Source of the DNA: Microscillaceae bacterium
GTDB taxonomy: Bacteria; Bacteroidota; Bacteroidia; Cytophagales; Microscillaceae
Direction: 5' to 3'
Assembly: GCA_003483885.1 (NCBI GenBank)
Contig: DMXI01000586.1
Location: forward strand, 1 to 64,000
Length of the DNA: 64,000 nucleotides
Shown: positions 55,018 through 63,080 of the stretch, piece after piece
How positions within the stretch are numbered: the first letter of the stretch is position 1
Layout of the letters: the number at the start of each line of letters is the position of its first letter
Position numbers and translations under genes: made by a program
Notes under the pieces: generated by a model
Told to the model about the DNA's origin: nothing
The model's database searches: none
The model's input: only the letters and a program-made list of their open reading frames with translations

Positions 55018-57462
55018 CTATACATTCATAGGCAAATCAAAATCAAAAGTTACTCCTTCGCCTACACCAGATTTAAAATCTACTTTACCTTTAAGCTTTT
55101 GCACCACTAGATTATACAAAATGTTCATTCCCAATCCAGTACCTCCCCCTTCACGGTTAGTCGTTACAAAAGGATCAAATACTTTATCCAAAATCTCGGG
55201 GGCAATACCGTTTCCATCGTCACTGTAGGTCATTTTCAAACGATTGCCATTTTGCTTTACGCTCAGCGAAATGGTGCCCTTATCTCGTCCTTTAAAAGCA
55301 TGAATGATAGAGTTCATCACCAAGTTGGTAATAATCTGCGAATAGGCTCCCGAATAACTCTCAATAAACAATTCGTCTAAATCTACTTTTAGTTCATAAG
55401 GTTTATTCTTGAGTTTAGGCTGCAAAGCTATCAAGGTATCTTCTATATAAGTTTTAAGGTTAAATTTCTGCTTCTCTTCGTTAGATTGCCCTACTGCCAC
55501 TTGTTTAAAACCTTGTACCAGTTTGGCGGCTCGGTTGAGGTTGTTCAAAATAATCTTGGATCCCTCTTTATTTGTAGACAAAAACTTCTCAAGATCCGAT
55601 TTCTTCATCTTTTTGCTATTGTACAATTCTATGAAGTCATTCGTCTTGCTTTCAAGCCTTGAGGCCGCCGTTACACCAATACCTACCGGTGTGTTGATTT
55701 CGTGAGCTACTCCTGCTACCAGGTTACCCAATGAAGCCATTTTCTCCGCTTCTACCAGTTGATCCTGGGTTGTTTTCAAATCGTCTAGAGTACTATGCAA
55801 GGTGCGGTAGTTTTCGGCGTTGCTAATAGCAATAGAAGAATATAACACCAATGTTTTGAAAATATCGGCATAATAAGGGGTATAGGCAGCAATCAATCTA
55901 CTTTGTACACTTACAGCCCCAATCACTTGATCCTCGTTGAGCATAGGGTAGTACATCATAGAGTTGAGAGAGTCGTTCAGTGAGGTATCGTAAAAAGACT
56001 GGGCATTGAGGTCTTCTTTTTGATGAATGGTGATCTCTTTGTTGTTTTTCACACACCAAACCGCGGGATGATGGGTATCCTCCATAGAGAGGGTAAAAGG
56101 AGTCTGGCGGCTGTTGAACTCAGTAACATACCTAAAATTCAATTCATTTTTGGCCTCATCAAAAATACAAACACTAAAGCCATCCACTGGCATCATTTCT
56201 TTTACCCGGTTTTCAAGCGTATTCAGGGTTTTGTCAAAATCCAGCGAAGAAGTCAAGTCTTGCCCAATTTGGCTCAATAATGTAATGGTTTCGTAGGCTT
56301 TTTCTAATTTTACTTTCTGCGATTCAAGGGCTAACGATTGTTGTTTAAGCGCCTCAGCGGTTTGATTGATCTCTTCGTTTTTTTCGTTGAGTTCAAAGTT
56401 GGTCAACTCCACTTCCTTGTTTACCCGGTTCATTTGGCGATTCAAATCAGCCAGTTCTTGATTATGAGACTCCATCTGGCGGTTTTTAGCCTCAATTAGT
56501 TCATTCTTTTCCTCGATCATTTTGTTGGTGCGGGCCAACTTGGTTTTTTGTTCATCCAACAAACGATTTTTCTTTCTGGTAGTTCCAATGTTGATTACCA
56601 AACCAATCGTTAAAAGCAGCATAAAAAACCCAGCAATTGCAATGATGAGATAAATGAGCTGTTGACGTTCCCGTTCTTTCTCTTCGTTTTTCTTGATTTG
56701 TCTCCCTAGCTGAGCCGTTACATTGTCATCGTTTTGCCCTAATATCTCTATAGAGCGATCATAAAACTGTTGAGCTTTGGTATTGTCATTAAGGTTATTA
56801 AAATATACCTCAATCAACGCACTGAAAATTTCTCCCAATTGTTTACGCTGAACTTCTTTTTGCTTATCAGTAAGTGAACCATCTTTTAGCAAACCTTCTC
56901 GTATATCTTCTGCCTTTTCCAGGTTTTCTACCGCCTTACGAGCGTTGGCATTGTCGCCCGAGGTCAGGTAAGCATACTTCTTATAAAATCTACCCAGTCC
57001 CTCATGAGTAGCAGCCACCCCTTCTTTGTCTCCCAACTCATCGTAAATGGCCCGAGCTTTATCAAACAAATCTACCGTGGTTTGTAAACTTCCCTCATCG
57101 CCCTTGGTTGGGTCATAGTTTACATTGGCTTTGTTGTACAACGCCATGGCTTGTCCTTTTTTATCACGGTTGCGGGTGGCATAGCTCAAAGCATCGTTTG
57201 CGTATTTCATAGCCAAACCTTTCTGTTTGCTTTCATAATACTTGGCTGACAGTTCATTGAAAATCTCCGCTCTCTTTTGAGCATTTGCTTCGTTTTTGAG
57301 TAGTTTTTGTAGTTCATCAATTCTTCCACAATCACATTGTGCTTTGGCTTGGGTACTCCACCCTATCAAACACACCAACAAAAGTAGTTTGCAAGTGTTT
57401 GCCAAAAAGTTAAATGACTTTACATGAATCATATTTGACATCTTGGGACATTTTCGGTTCAT
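55018..57462 (-). CDS. Hybrid-free TPR-GAF sensor histidine kinase
   Basis: An 814-residue kinase. A signal/anchor region (about 15-42) precedes TPR-like repeats (about 45-245), a membrane helix (about 260-285), a long coiled coil (about 295-390), a GAF domain (about 395-540) and a kinase core. The phospho-acceptor His is in AGVAHEINTP, and the ATPase boxes are NLVMNSIIHAF, DDGNGIA and GGGTGLGM. No receiver domain is fused, so it needs a separate response regulator; the RR-SpoIIE protein downstream on the same strand is the best candidate. Confidence 0.88.
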   Translation of the reverse strand: MNRKCPKMSNMIHVKSFNFLANTCKLLLLVCLIGWSTQAKAQCDCGRIDELQKLLKNEANAQKRAEIFNELSAKYYESKQKGLAMKYANDALSYATRNRDKKGQAMALYNKANVNYDPTKGDEGSLQTTVDLFDKARAIYDELGDKEGVAATHEGLGRFYKKYAYLTSGDNANARKAVENLEKAEDIREGLLKDGSLTDKQKEVQRKQLGEIFSALIEVYFNNLNDNTKAQQFYDRSIEILGQNDDNVTAQLGRQIKKNEEKERERQQLIYLIIAIAGFFMLLLTIGLVINIGTTRKKNRLLDEQKTKLARTNKMIEEKNELIEAKNRQMESHNQELADLNRQMNRVNKEVELTNFELNEKNEEINQTAEALKQQSLALESQKVKLEKAYETITLLSQIGQDLTSSLDFDKTLNTLENRVKEMMPVDGFSVCIFDEAKNELNFRYVTEFNSRQTPFTLSMEDTHHPAVWCVKNNKEITIHQKEDLNAQSFYDTSLNDSLNSMMYYPMLNEDQVIGAVSVQSRLIAAYTPYYADIFKTLVLYSSIAISNAENYRTLHSTLDDLKTTQDQLVEAEKMASLGNLVAGVAHEINTPVGIGVTAASRLESKTNDFIELYNSKKMKKSDLEKFLSTNKEGSKIILNNLNRAAKLVQGFKQVAVGQSNEEKQKFNLKTYIEDTLIALQPKLKNKPYELKVDLDELFIESYSGAYSQIITNLVMNSIIHAFKGRDKGTISLSVKQNGNRLKMTYSDDGNGIAPEILDKVFDPFVTTNREGGGTGLGMNILYNLVVQKLKGKVDFKSGVGEGVTFDFDLPMNV

Positions 57463-57586
57463 GCTTCTAAGCTAATAATAATCAGGTACTTTGCCGAATA
57501 TCGACTCAAAAATTTGTCAGTTACATTCACAAAGGTTTGCCAGAATAAATGAGATAAAATTAGACACGATTAGAAATTATAAATTT

Positions 57587-57615
57587 TTGACCAGTAAAAG
57601 AATTATGTATCTTTG
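57587..57615 (+). promoter_or_regulatory. Bacteroidetes-type promoter of the fatty acid hydroxylase
   Basis: A TTG at 57587-57589 (in a TTTTTG run) is 18 bases from TATCTTTG at 57608-57615. This is the standard -33/-7 layout. It predicts a leader of about 115 bases. Confidence 0.65.
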
Positions 57616-57738
57616 TCCGTTCACTTTTGGAACAGGAGGGCCGCAATTATTGAGCTTTTTGCAAACAAAAATCCTCTACAAGCCCTCATTGTATATTGTA
57701 GTTTCATTACGTTGTAATTAATTTAACAAACGTTTGTT

Positions 57739-58380
57739 ATGAGTCATAAACAAGGAGTACAAAAAGGCCGGATTTTTAACAATCCTATTTTAGAAGCCAT
57801 CAGTCGTACCTCACCTGCCATTACGTTGGGCGGTTATTTGCCCCCGATTATCTTTTTACTTTATGTGTATTTCAATAGCTATAGTGCTACATTGGGTATT
57901 CTTAATGGAATCATGATGTTCCTGGGCGGCTTATTGTTCTGGACTTTGTTCGAATACATCATGCACCGTTATGTTTTCCACTGGATTTCTGAATCTCCAG
58001 CCATCAAACGCTTTCATTATATCATGCACGGATACCACCACGATCATCCCCGCGACGAAGAGCGTTTGTTTATGCCTCCATTGGTAGGTTGGATGATCAT
58101 TGGGGTATTGTACCTAAGTCAGATTTTTATTCTCAAAGGTTATACTTATGCATTTCTTCCTGGAATGCTGATTGGCTACTTATGCTATGTATTTGTACAC
58201 TATAGCACCCACAAATACAAAGCCCCTCGTTTACTAAAATATTTGTGGAAACACCACAGCTTGCACCACTACAAGTATCCTGATAAAGCATTTGGAGTAT
58301 CAAGCCCTATTTGGGACATTGTATTTGGTACTATGCCACCTCGTCGCGATCGCAAAGAAGGTGATATGAGAGGTTTGTAA
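57739..58380 (+). CDS. Fatty acid hydroxylase superfamily protein
   Basis: A 213-residue membrane di-iron enzyme, like the hydroxylase part of fatty acid 2-hydroxylase. Four membrane helices are seen. The His clusters are HRYVFH (H76, H81), HYIMHGYHHDHP (about 93-104), HYSTHK (H154, H158) and HHSLHHYKYP (about 172-180). It lacks the cytochrome b5 domain of the eukaryotic enzyme. The likely product is a 2-hydroxy acyl chain for sphingolipid or other membrane lipids, which Bacteroidetes do make. It stands alone, with a promoter and terminator. Confidence 0.88.
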   Translation: MSHKQGVQKGRIFNNPILEAISRTSPAITLGGYLPPIIFLLYVYFNSYSATLGILNGIMMFLGGLLFWTLFEYIMHRYVFHWISESPAIKRFHYIMHGYHHDHPRDEERLFMPPLVGWMIIGVLYLSQIFILKGYTYAFLPGMLIGYLCYVFVHYSTHKYKAPRLLKYLWKHHSLHHYKYPDKAFGVSSPIWDIVFGTMPPRRDRKEGDMRGL

Positions 58381-58401
58381 GCTTTGAGTGATATAAAATA
58401 C

Positions 58402-58435
58402 AAAAGAGGTGCTTGGACAAAGTGCCTCTTTTTGC
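58402..58435 (+). terminator. terminator after the fatty acid hydroxylase gene
   Basis: AAAAGAGG at 58402-58409 pairs with CCTCTTTT at 58425-58432, extended inward by wobble pairs, then T-rich sequence. Confidence 0.8.
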
Positions 58436-58518
58436 TTTAGACGACCATTGCCTGAAATATCATATAAGCTTATTGAAAGATATTACAATGATCAAAACAT
58501 TGTCCACCTTATATTGGC

Positions 58519-59028
58519 GTGATTAAGCACTTTAATGCGTTTGTTTTTGAAAGTGCTCAACTCAATAAATATTGTTCACTTATACATCAACTTATGGAGT
58601 CTCCAAATTATGTAACATTTCCTGGTTTGTACCAAAACAAGGCCTATCTGATTAAGGATGAGCCAACCTACCCAGTAGTAATTATTTTGTCTGATAGCAC
58701 CTCGGTTTATATGGACGATGCCAACCGAGAATTATTGGCCAAGATTTTACAATCGGTAAACATCGCCTTGCCTAAAGCTAAAGTAATTAATGTACAAAAC
58801 TTAGACGATAGCCTTCAGCAACCTATCCCCTTACCTGCTCGAGCGGTCATTAGTTTTGGGGTAGATTTTGCAAGCATTGGGCAAAACCTAAACCCAGAAC
58901 CTTATCAGGCACAACCACACGAAGACAAAGTATATCTAAAAGCTGATTCATTACATGAAATAGCTCAAGACAAACAAAAGAAAATATCGCTTTGGCAGGC
59001 GTTAAAGGCGATCTTTACCGATAAATAG
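58519..59028 (+). CDS. Conserved-looking protein, possible DNA polymerase III psi-like
   Basis: A 169-residue protein from a GTG at 58519; the first in-frame ATG is at 58594. The chain has a central hydrophobic strand PVVIILSDS, then ELLAKILQSVNIAL, then ARAVISFGV and a C-terminal end KKISLWQALKAIF. This order (hydrophobic strand with a following ND/DS, a LL-KILQ helix, a strand ending in FG, and a final LWQ helix) resembles the psi (HolD) subunit of DNA polymerase III. This is inference from a pattern; identity is low, and the real family may differ. Confidence 0.4.
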   Translation: MIKHFNAFVFESAQLNKYCSLIHQLMESPNYVTFPGLYQNKAYLIKDEPTYPVVIILSDSTSVYMDDANRELLAKILQSVNIALPKAKVINVQNLDDSLQQPIPLPARAVISFGVDFASIGQNLNPEPYQAQPHEDKVYLKADSLHEIAQDKQKKISLWQALKAIFTDK

Positions 59029-59094
59029 TTTGGCAAATACTGTTATCACCAAATAAACCTAACCAATTGTTTTAAAAAACCCCAATTACTTACT

Positions 59095-59517
59095 ATGAAA
59101 GAATCTATTTTTGAAAATGAGTTTGCGGCATCTTTTGTTGATGTAGAGAAACGCCTCTATGGCTATAAGTGGAAGCGAACCAATCGTACAATGACTCCCG
59201 AACAATACAAAGCTGAAATTACCCGTCAGGCCGATAACATCTTGCAATACAAACCTTTATTTGTAATGGTTGACTTTAGTGAGACTGACTTCATCATTGA
59301 CCCTGATTTACAGGGATTTGTAACCCAAACTTTGTTCCAAAGCATGATCGATGTAGACACCAAAAAACTGGCTGTGATACAAACTGAAGATTATATCTTG
59401 CAGCTATCAGTAGAACAAACCGTGAATGAGCAAACGAAAGCCCAATACGTCACCCAATACTTTCTTAGTCAAGAGGAGGCAATTCAATGGTTTGAGGACG
59501 AAATCGAAGGTAATTAA
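59095..59517 (+). CDS. STAS/SpoIIAA-like protein (first of pair)
   Basis: A 140-residue protein with a SpoIIAA/STAS-like order: FENEFAASFVDVEKRLYGYKW, a helix MTPEQYKAEITRQADNI, a strand LFVMVDFSE and a C-terminal QWFEDE. It has a paralog 180 bp later and a more distant relative at 17736. STAS-like proteins often act as switch partners or antagonists; no phospho-serine site is evident. The SpoIIE phosphatase gene is about 4 kb away. Confidence 0.65.
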   Translation: MKESIFENEFAASFVDVEKRLYGYKWKRTNRTMTPEQYKAEITRQADNILQYKPLFVMVDFSETDFIIDPDLQGFVTQTLFQSMIDVDTKKLAVIQTEDYILQLSVEQTVNEQTKAQYVTQYFLSQEEAIQWFEDEIEGN

Positions 59518-59602
59518 GTCCTCTAATTATCAAAAACTTATCAACACAAGCTCAAAGTTATAAGTAATATTACATATCGGATTTCATGCCCAGCATTTGT
59601 TG

Positions 59603-59610
59603 TACCTTTG
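59603..59610 (+). promoter_or_regulatory. -7 element of the second STAS-like gene
   Basis: TACCTTTG matches TAnnTTTG and lies 87 bases before the ATG. No clear -33 TTG is present at the right distance. Confidence 0.4.
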
Positions 59611-59697
59611 AAATCTAAGTAATTTCACTTACACGCAAACAAATTGTACTAATTGAAGTTACTCTAGGAAAACTGATAACGCAAAAATGACTATCCT

Positions 59698-60126
59698 ATG
59701 CTGGAATTAACCTTCGAAAATGAGTTCACAAAAGTTTTTGTGGATACAGAAAATGCTATTTATCGCTACGATTGGAAAGGCAACAATCGTTATCTTACAC
59801 CAGAACAGTATCAAGAGGAAATTAATCACCACAAAAAACGGATTGCAGAATATAAGCCAACATCTGTTTTGATTAATTGCACCGAATCTGAGTTTATCAT
59901 TCCCCCCGATTTACAACAGTTTGTACAGGCTACATTGTTGGACTACTTGTCTGAAGTAGGAACCAAAAAGTTGGCTATTGTACAAGGGCGAGATTTTGTT
60001 TCGGCACTATCGGCCAAGCAAACTTTTGAAGCAAGGGCAGATGATGCTTATACGATGCAGTTTTTTAGTACTGAATCTGATGCATCGGATTGGTTACTGG
60101 AAAAAACGCCAGTAATTAGTTCATAA
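59698..60126 (+). CDS. STAS/SpoIIAA-like protein (second of pair)
   Basis: A 142-residue paralog of the preceding gene, with LTFENEFTKVFVDTENAIYRYDWKG, LTPEQYQEEI and VLINCTESEF, and a C-terminal SDWLLEK. The shared words PEQY-EI and FI--PDLQ-FV are clear. It has its own -7 element, so it can be made apart from the first copy. A terminator follows. Confidence 0.65.
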   Translation: MLELTFENEFTKVFVDTENAIYRYDWKGNNRYLTPEQYQEEINHHKKRIAEYKPTSVLINCTESEFIIPPDLQQFVQATLLDYLSEVGTKKLAIVQGRDFVSALSAKQTFEARADDAYTMQFFSTESDASDWLLEKTPVISS

Positions 60127-60134
60127 CTTTAAGC

Positions 60135-60175
60135 AAAAAGGGAGACTAGATATATTCTAATCTCCCTTTTTCTTT
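60135..60175 (+). terminator. terminator after the STAS-like pair
   Basis: AAAAAGGGAGA at 60135-60145 pairs perfectly with TCTCCCTTTTT at 60161-60171, with a TAGA/TCTA helix inside, then T-rich sequence. Confidence 0.88.
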
Positions 60176-60339
60176 ATTCTTTCAGATATGTTCCTGTACA
60201 TTTTGTACTTCTCACTACTAAATTAGCAAATCACTGATTAGGAACACATTACACCTTCAAAACATTGGTTTTAGATTGGTAGCAGATGTTAAAACAATCA
60301 AAAAAGCCAAAGGCCAACAACCAATGACATTCAAGTACT

Positions 60340-60738
60340 TCAATCCTGAGCCATTTTCTTTAAATCTTCGTAATTGATGCCCATATGGGAGGTATGATAC
60401 ACACATTGCCCCTGGTCTATCACCAATATTTGGGGTGATTCGTGCCTGATCGAAAATTCTTGCGCTACTTGATTTGATACCTCTCTAAAACGCAATAAAT
60501 CTAAATAATAAGGGGTAATCCCTTGCATTTCTTCTTTGTCCCAGTGGCGCTCCAACCGATGCAAAGCACTTCCACTAATCGGACAAGTAACACTGTGCTT
60601 ATAAATCATTACAAGCCCTTCTTTGGAGGCTTCTTTGATTTCTGACAAGGTTTCTGTTTTATCTAATATTGACCAATTCACTCCCTCAGGTTTTTTGGTT
60701 GCCTTATCGCTTTTGTCTCTTTTAAATAAGTTGAACAT
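60340..60738 (-). CDS. ytxJ: Bacillithiol-system redox-active protein YtxJ
   Basis: A 132-residue thioredoxin-fold protein of the YtxJ type. It has YKHSVTCPISGSALHRLERHW at about 47-67 (motif TCPIS, redox C52), and SPQILVIDQGQCVYHTSH at the end. YtxJ is linked to bacillithiol, a low-molecular-weight thiol found in Firmicutes and many Bacteroidetes. A second Cys is at about 110. No bacillithiol biosynthesis gene is in this window. Confidence 0.85.
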   Translation of the reverse strand: MFNLFKRDKSDKATKKPEGVNWSILDKTETLSEIKEASKEGLVMIYKHSVTCPISGSALHRLERHWDKEEMQGITPYYLDLLRFREVSNQVAQEFSIRHESPQILVIDQGQCVYHTSHMGINYEDLKKMAQD

Positions 60739-60830
60739 TTCTGTAAATCTTTGGTAAATTATTCTACCTTATAACACACAAATGCTCGAAAAAATTCTCA
60801 ACGATAAACAATACATAATCAAAACCTATA

Positions 60831-61775
60831 TTAGCCTCGCAAGAAATCATCAAAAAAACGCAGCATGTTATCCACCTCAGCGTTCCAATATTGGTAATTA
60901 TGGCCGGCATTTACCCAGTTATTCTTAAGTATCATATCAGGGTTGGCCTTTTTGAGCGCATTGTATAACAACAATGATTGATTAAAAGGAACAATACGAT
61001 CTTGTTTACCATGTCCAAGATAAAGCCCCATAGTTAGTTTTTTGGCGTGGTACACTAAGTTTTCCGGGCCGGTTTTCCAGCGGGCGGGGTATTGCTGATA
61101 AGCTCCCAAATAACCAATCATCAGGCGATCTGTAGGCATTTTGGGAGGGTCATAATCACCCGAAAGTGCCGCACCCGCACTAAAAACCTTAGGAGCTGCC
61201 ATGCCAATGGCTACTACTCCTCTGGCTCCAGTCGACAGGCCCAATAAAAAATTCTTTTGGCCCTCGAGCAAAATCCCATATTCTTTTTGCAAAGTGGGGA
61301 TCATCTGCTGCACAACCCAGTTAAGGTCTGGATACTTTTGCCAATCCTTGCGGGTTTGAGGATAAAACTTGGCTGAATACACACTTTTGCTCATTTCGGG
61401 CAAAATGAGGCGGTATTTTTTACCCAGAGCTTTTTTGCATAAAGCCGATTTGTTGCACCAATCTTCCTTAGAAAAGTTCCATCCAGGCAATACAATAATA
61501 TTGCCTTCCACAGCACCACTGGCCAAAGTTTCACTACTGTCTTTTTGTGGGGTTCTTATATCTACTTTGTATCCAGCAATGGTAAGCGTTACCAGGCTAT
61601 CTAACATGGGATAAGTTTTTACAGTTTTTTTGGGAATCTGGTGAGCTAGAGCTGGAGCGATAGCCAAAGCTTGGTGGGTAGCTACCTGATGCGACTCTTT
61701 GGACGCATTTTTACATTGGGTCAAGGTCAGAAACGATAACCCAATTAGTAAAAATCTATTCAAATGTTTTTTCAC
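60831..61775 (-). CDS. Lipoprotein alpha/beta hydrolase
   Basis: A 314-residue lipoprotein from the GTG at 61775; a TTG at 61814 would add 13 residues, but the sequence MKKHLNRFLLIGLSFLTLTQC reads as a normal lipoprotein signal with C21. The alpha/beta-hydrolase triad is S181 in GLSTGARG, D259 in GKQDRIVPF and H292 in NAGHNYQYW. A GW-FS pair early in the fold matches small esterases. The substrate is unknown. It is the last of two minus-strand genes here. Confidence 0.8.
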   Translation of the reverse strand: MKKHLNRFLLIGLSFLTLTQCKNASKESHQVATHQALAIAPALAHQIPKKTVKTYPMLDSLVTLTIAGYKVDIRTPQKDSSETLASGAVEGNIIVLPGWNFSKEDWCNKSALCKKALGKKYRLILPEMSKSVYSAKFYPQTRKDWQKYPDLNWVVQQMIPTLQKEYGILLEGQKNFLLGLSTGARGVVAIGMAAPKVFSAGAALSGDYDPPKMPTDRLMIGYLGAYQQYPARWKTGPENLVYHAKKLTMGLYLGHGKQDRIVPFNQSLLLYNALKKANPDMILKNNWVNAGHNYQYWNAEVDNMLRFFDDFLRG

Positions 61776-61878
61776 AATTGTCAGTAGTTTGGGTAATACA
61801 AAGAAGAGAGACAACCTTTGTGTTATCTCTCTCCCAGTTTTGAGTATGCAGCAAGTTAAACATAATTTGACAATTGCC

Positions 61879-62790
61879 CTATTTCTTCTTGGCTTCCAGT
61901 AATCTCTTTTTGTATTCAGGTACCTTATCCTTTGAGATTACCAATACTTCTGGCTTGTCTTTGCGCAACATAACCTGCCAATCGTTGAACACTTCCCAGT
62001 TTTGGTCCTGATAAATAGCCTTACCATAGGTCTTTATCAAGGCTTGGCGCACCCTGTCTTCTTCTTGTTTGGCAGTAAGAATCCACAACAAATACAGTTT
62101 GCCCTTGTTGAAAACTGCTTCAACTTTACGGGGAAAGCCAGCATATTCCACTCCAAAACAGTTTATTTGCACCCGATCTTTGCCAAAGGTTTGCGTGTTC
62201 AAAAAACTGGTATTTTTCTCAAATATTGGCTTGAGTGCTTCTGGGCTTTTGCCAAACGTAAACATTGCCGGAACTCTGGCTGAGGGGTTATATTCTTTTG
62301 TATTCTTAGCGATAAAATAAGGATTAGTCCAGGCAAATAAGTTGGTATGTGCCCCCTCATCGGTAATAAACCAAACCGTTTTCTTTGCCTCATTCACTAC
62401 CATTTTGTCAGCATATATAAAAAACTTGTATCCTTTATAGAATTCATTGAAAGCAATGCGTTTGGTCAAACTTCCTCGGGCTTCTATCAGGCACAATTGG
62501 TCATCTGCAAATACAAAAGCTACCTCTTGAAAGGCAACCTTCCCTTTAGACATTTGGTAATTTTTACAAATCAAATGTGCTTCTTTTTGTTTTGCCAATG
62601 GAAAAGAAGGGCGATTGGGAGCAAAAACCTGTACCGATGAGCAATGAGCCATCACTTTATCTTTTACTGTCTGCAATGGATCCTTCATTTTCACTCCTTT
62701 GAATATCGCACTTATTTGCGCATTTGCGTTGAAACAATAACTATATATTATGATAAGTAATATTGATTTAATAAATAATCGATTTAACAT
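61879..62790 (-). CDS. Secreted protein of unknown function
   Basis: A 303-residue exported protein with a signal peptide at about 1-23 (near ANAQI). The body is alternating helix and strand with many Lys residues and no motif that I recognise. It has FAWTNPYF and DRVQINCFGVEYAGFPRK, which may mark its family. It lies 64 bp upstream of the longest possible start of the hydrolase gene on the same strand; a hairpin (about 61805-61835) lies between. Confidence 0.55.
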   Translation of the reverse strand: MLNRLFIKSILLIIIYSYCFNANAQISAIFKGVKMKDPLQTVKDKVMAHCSSVQVFAPNRPSFPLAKQKEAHLICKNYQMSKGKVAFQEVAFVFADDQLCLIEARGSLTKRIAFNEFYKGYKFFIYADKMVVNEAKKTVWFITDEGAHTNLFAWTNPYFIAKNTKEYNPSARVPAMFTFGKSPEALKPIFEKNTSFLNTQTFGKDRVQINCFGVEYAGFPRKVEAVFNKGKLYLLWILTAKQEEDRVRQALIKTYGKAIYQDQNWEVFNDWQVMLRKDKPEVLVISKDKVPEYKKRLLEAKKK

Positions 62791-62972
62791 GGAATTTATA
62801 TGGGTTTAAAGTATTGAAATGGTTCGTAAGCGGCATAAAAGCCAAAAAAAAATCTTACAATGTTATATATAATTGTTGACACCCACAACTACACTTCGGT
62901 TGCATCCTTGTCGTTATCTTATTATTCAAATCGCACCAAAACTTCACCAATTATTCACATTAAGTTTAAGGT

Positions 62973-63000
62973 TTTTACCATAACTTTGTCTCTGGTAAAA
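62973..63000 (+). promoter_or_regulatory. mgtE promoter with palindromic operator
   Basis: TTTTACCA at 62973-62980 and TGGTAAAA at 62993-63000 form a perfect 8-bp inverted repeat. The -7 element TAACTTTG (62981-62988) sits exactly between its arms. A protein bound here would block transcription. The leader would be about 85 bases. Confidence 0.55.
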
Positions 63001-63065
63001 TCTGAGAAATTGTTTGAGCCTATGTAACAATTCTAAGTAGAAAGTAAGTCACAATTAATCTTAAG

Positions 63066-63074
63066 AAAGGAGGT
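63066..63074 (+). promoter_or_regulatory. full Shine-Dalgarno site of mgtE
   Basis: AAAGGAGGT lies 6 bases before the ATG at 63081. It is a full match to the anti-Shine-Dalgarno core, which is rare in Bacteroidetes. Confidence 0.8.
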
Positions 63075-63080
63075 ATTATT

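Larger units (their letters stand above)
62791..63080. other. mgtE upstream region
   Basis: This 290-bp region holds an inverted repeat and -7 element (62973-63000) and a full Shine-Dalgarno site. The part before 62970 has no gene. It is shared with the divergent secreted-protein gene. Confidence 0.6.

Noticed and set aside
57491..57721. 76-codon plus-strand frame before the fatty acid hydroxylase
   Set aside because: It covers the -33/-7 promoter of that gene and has no recognisable domain.
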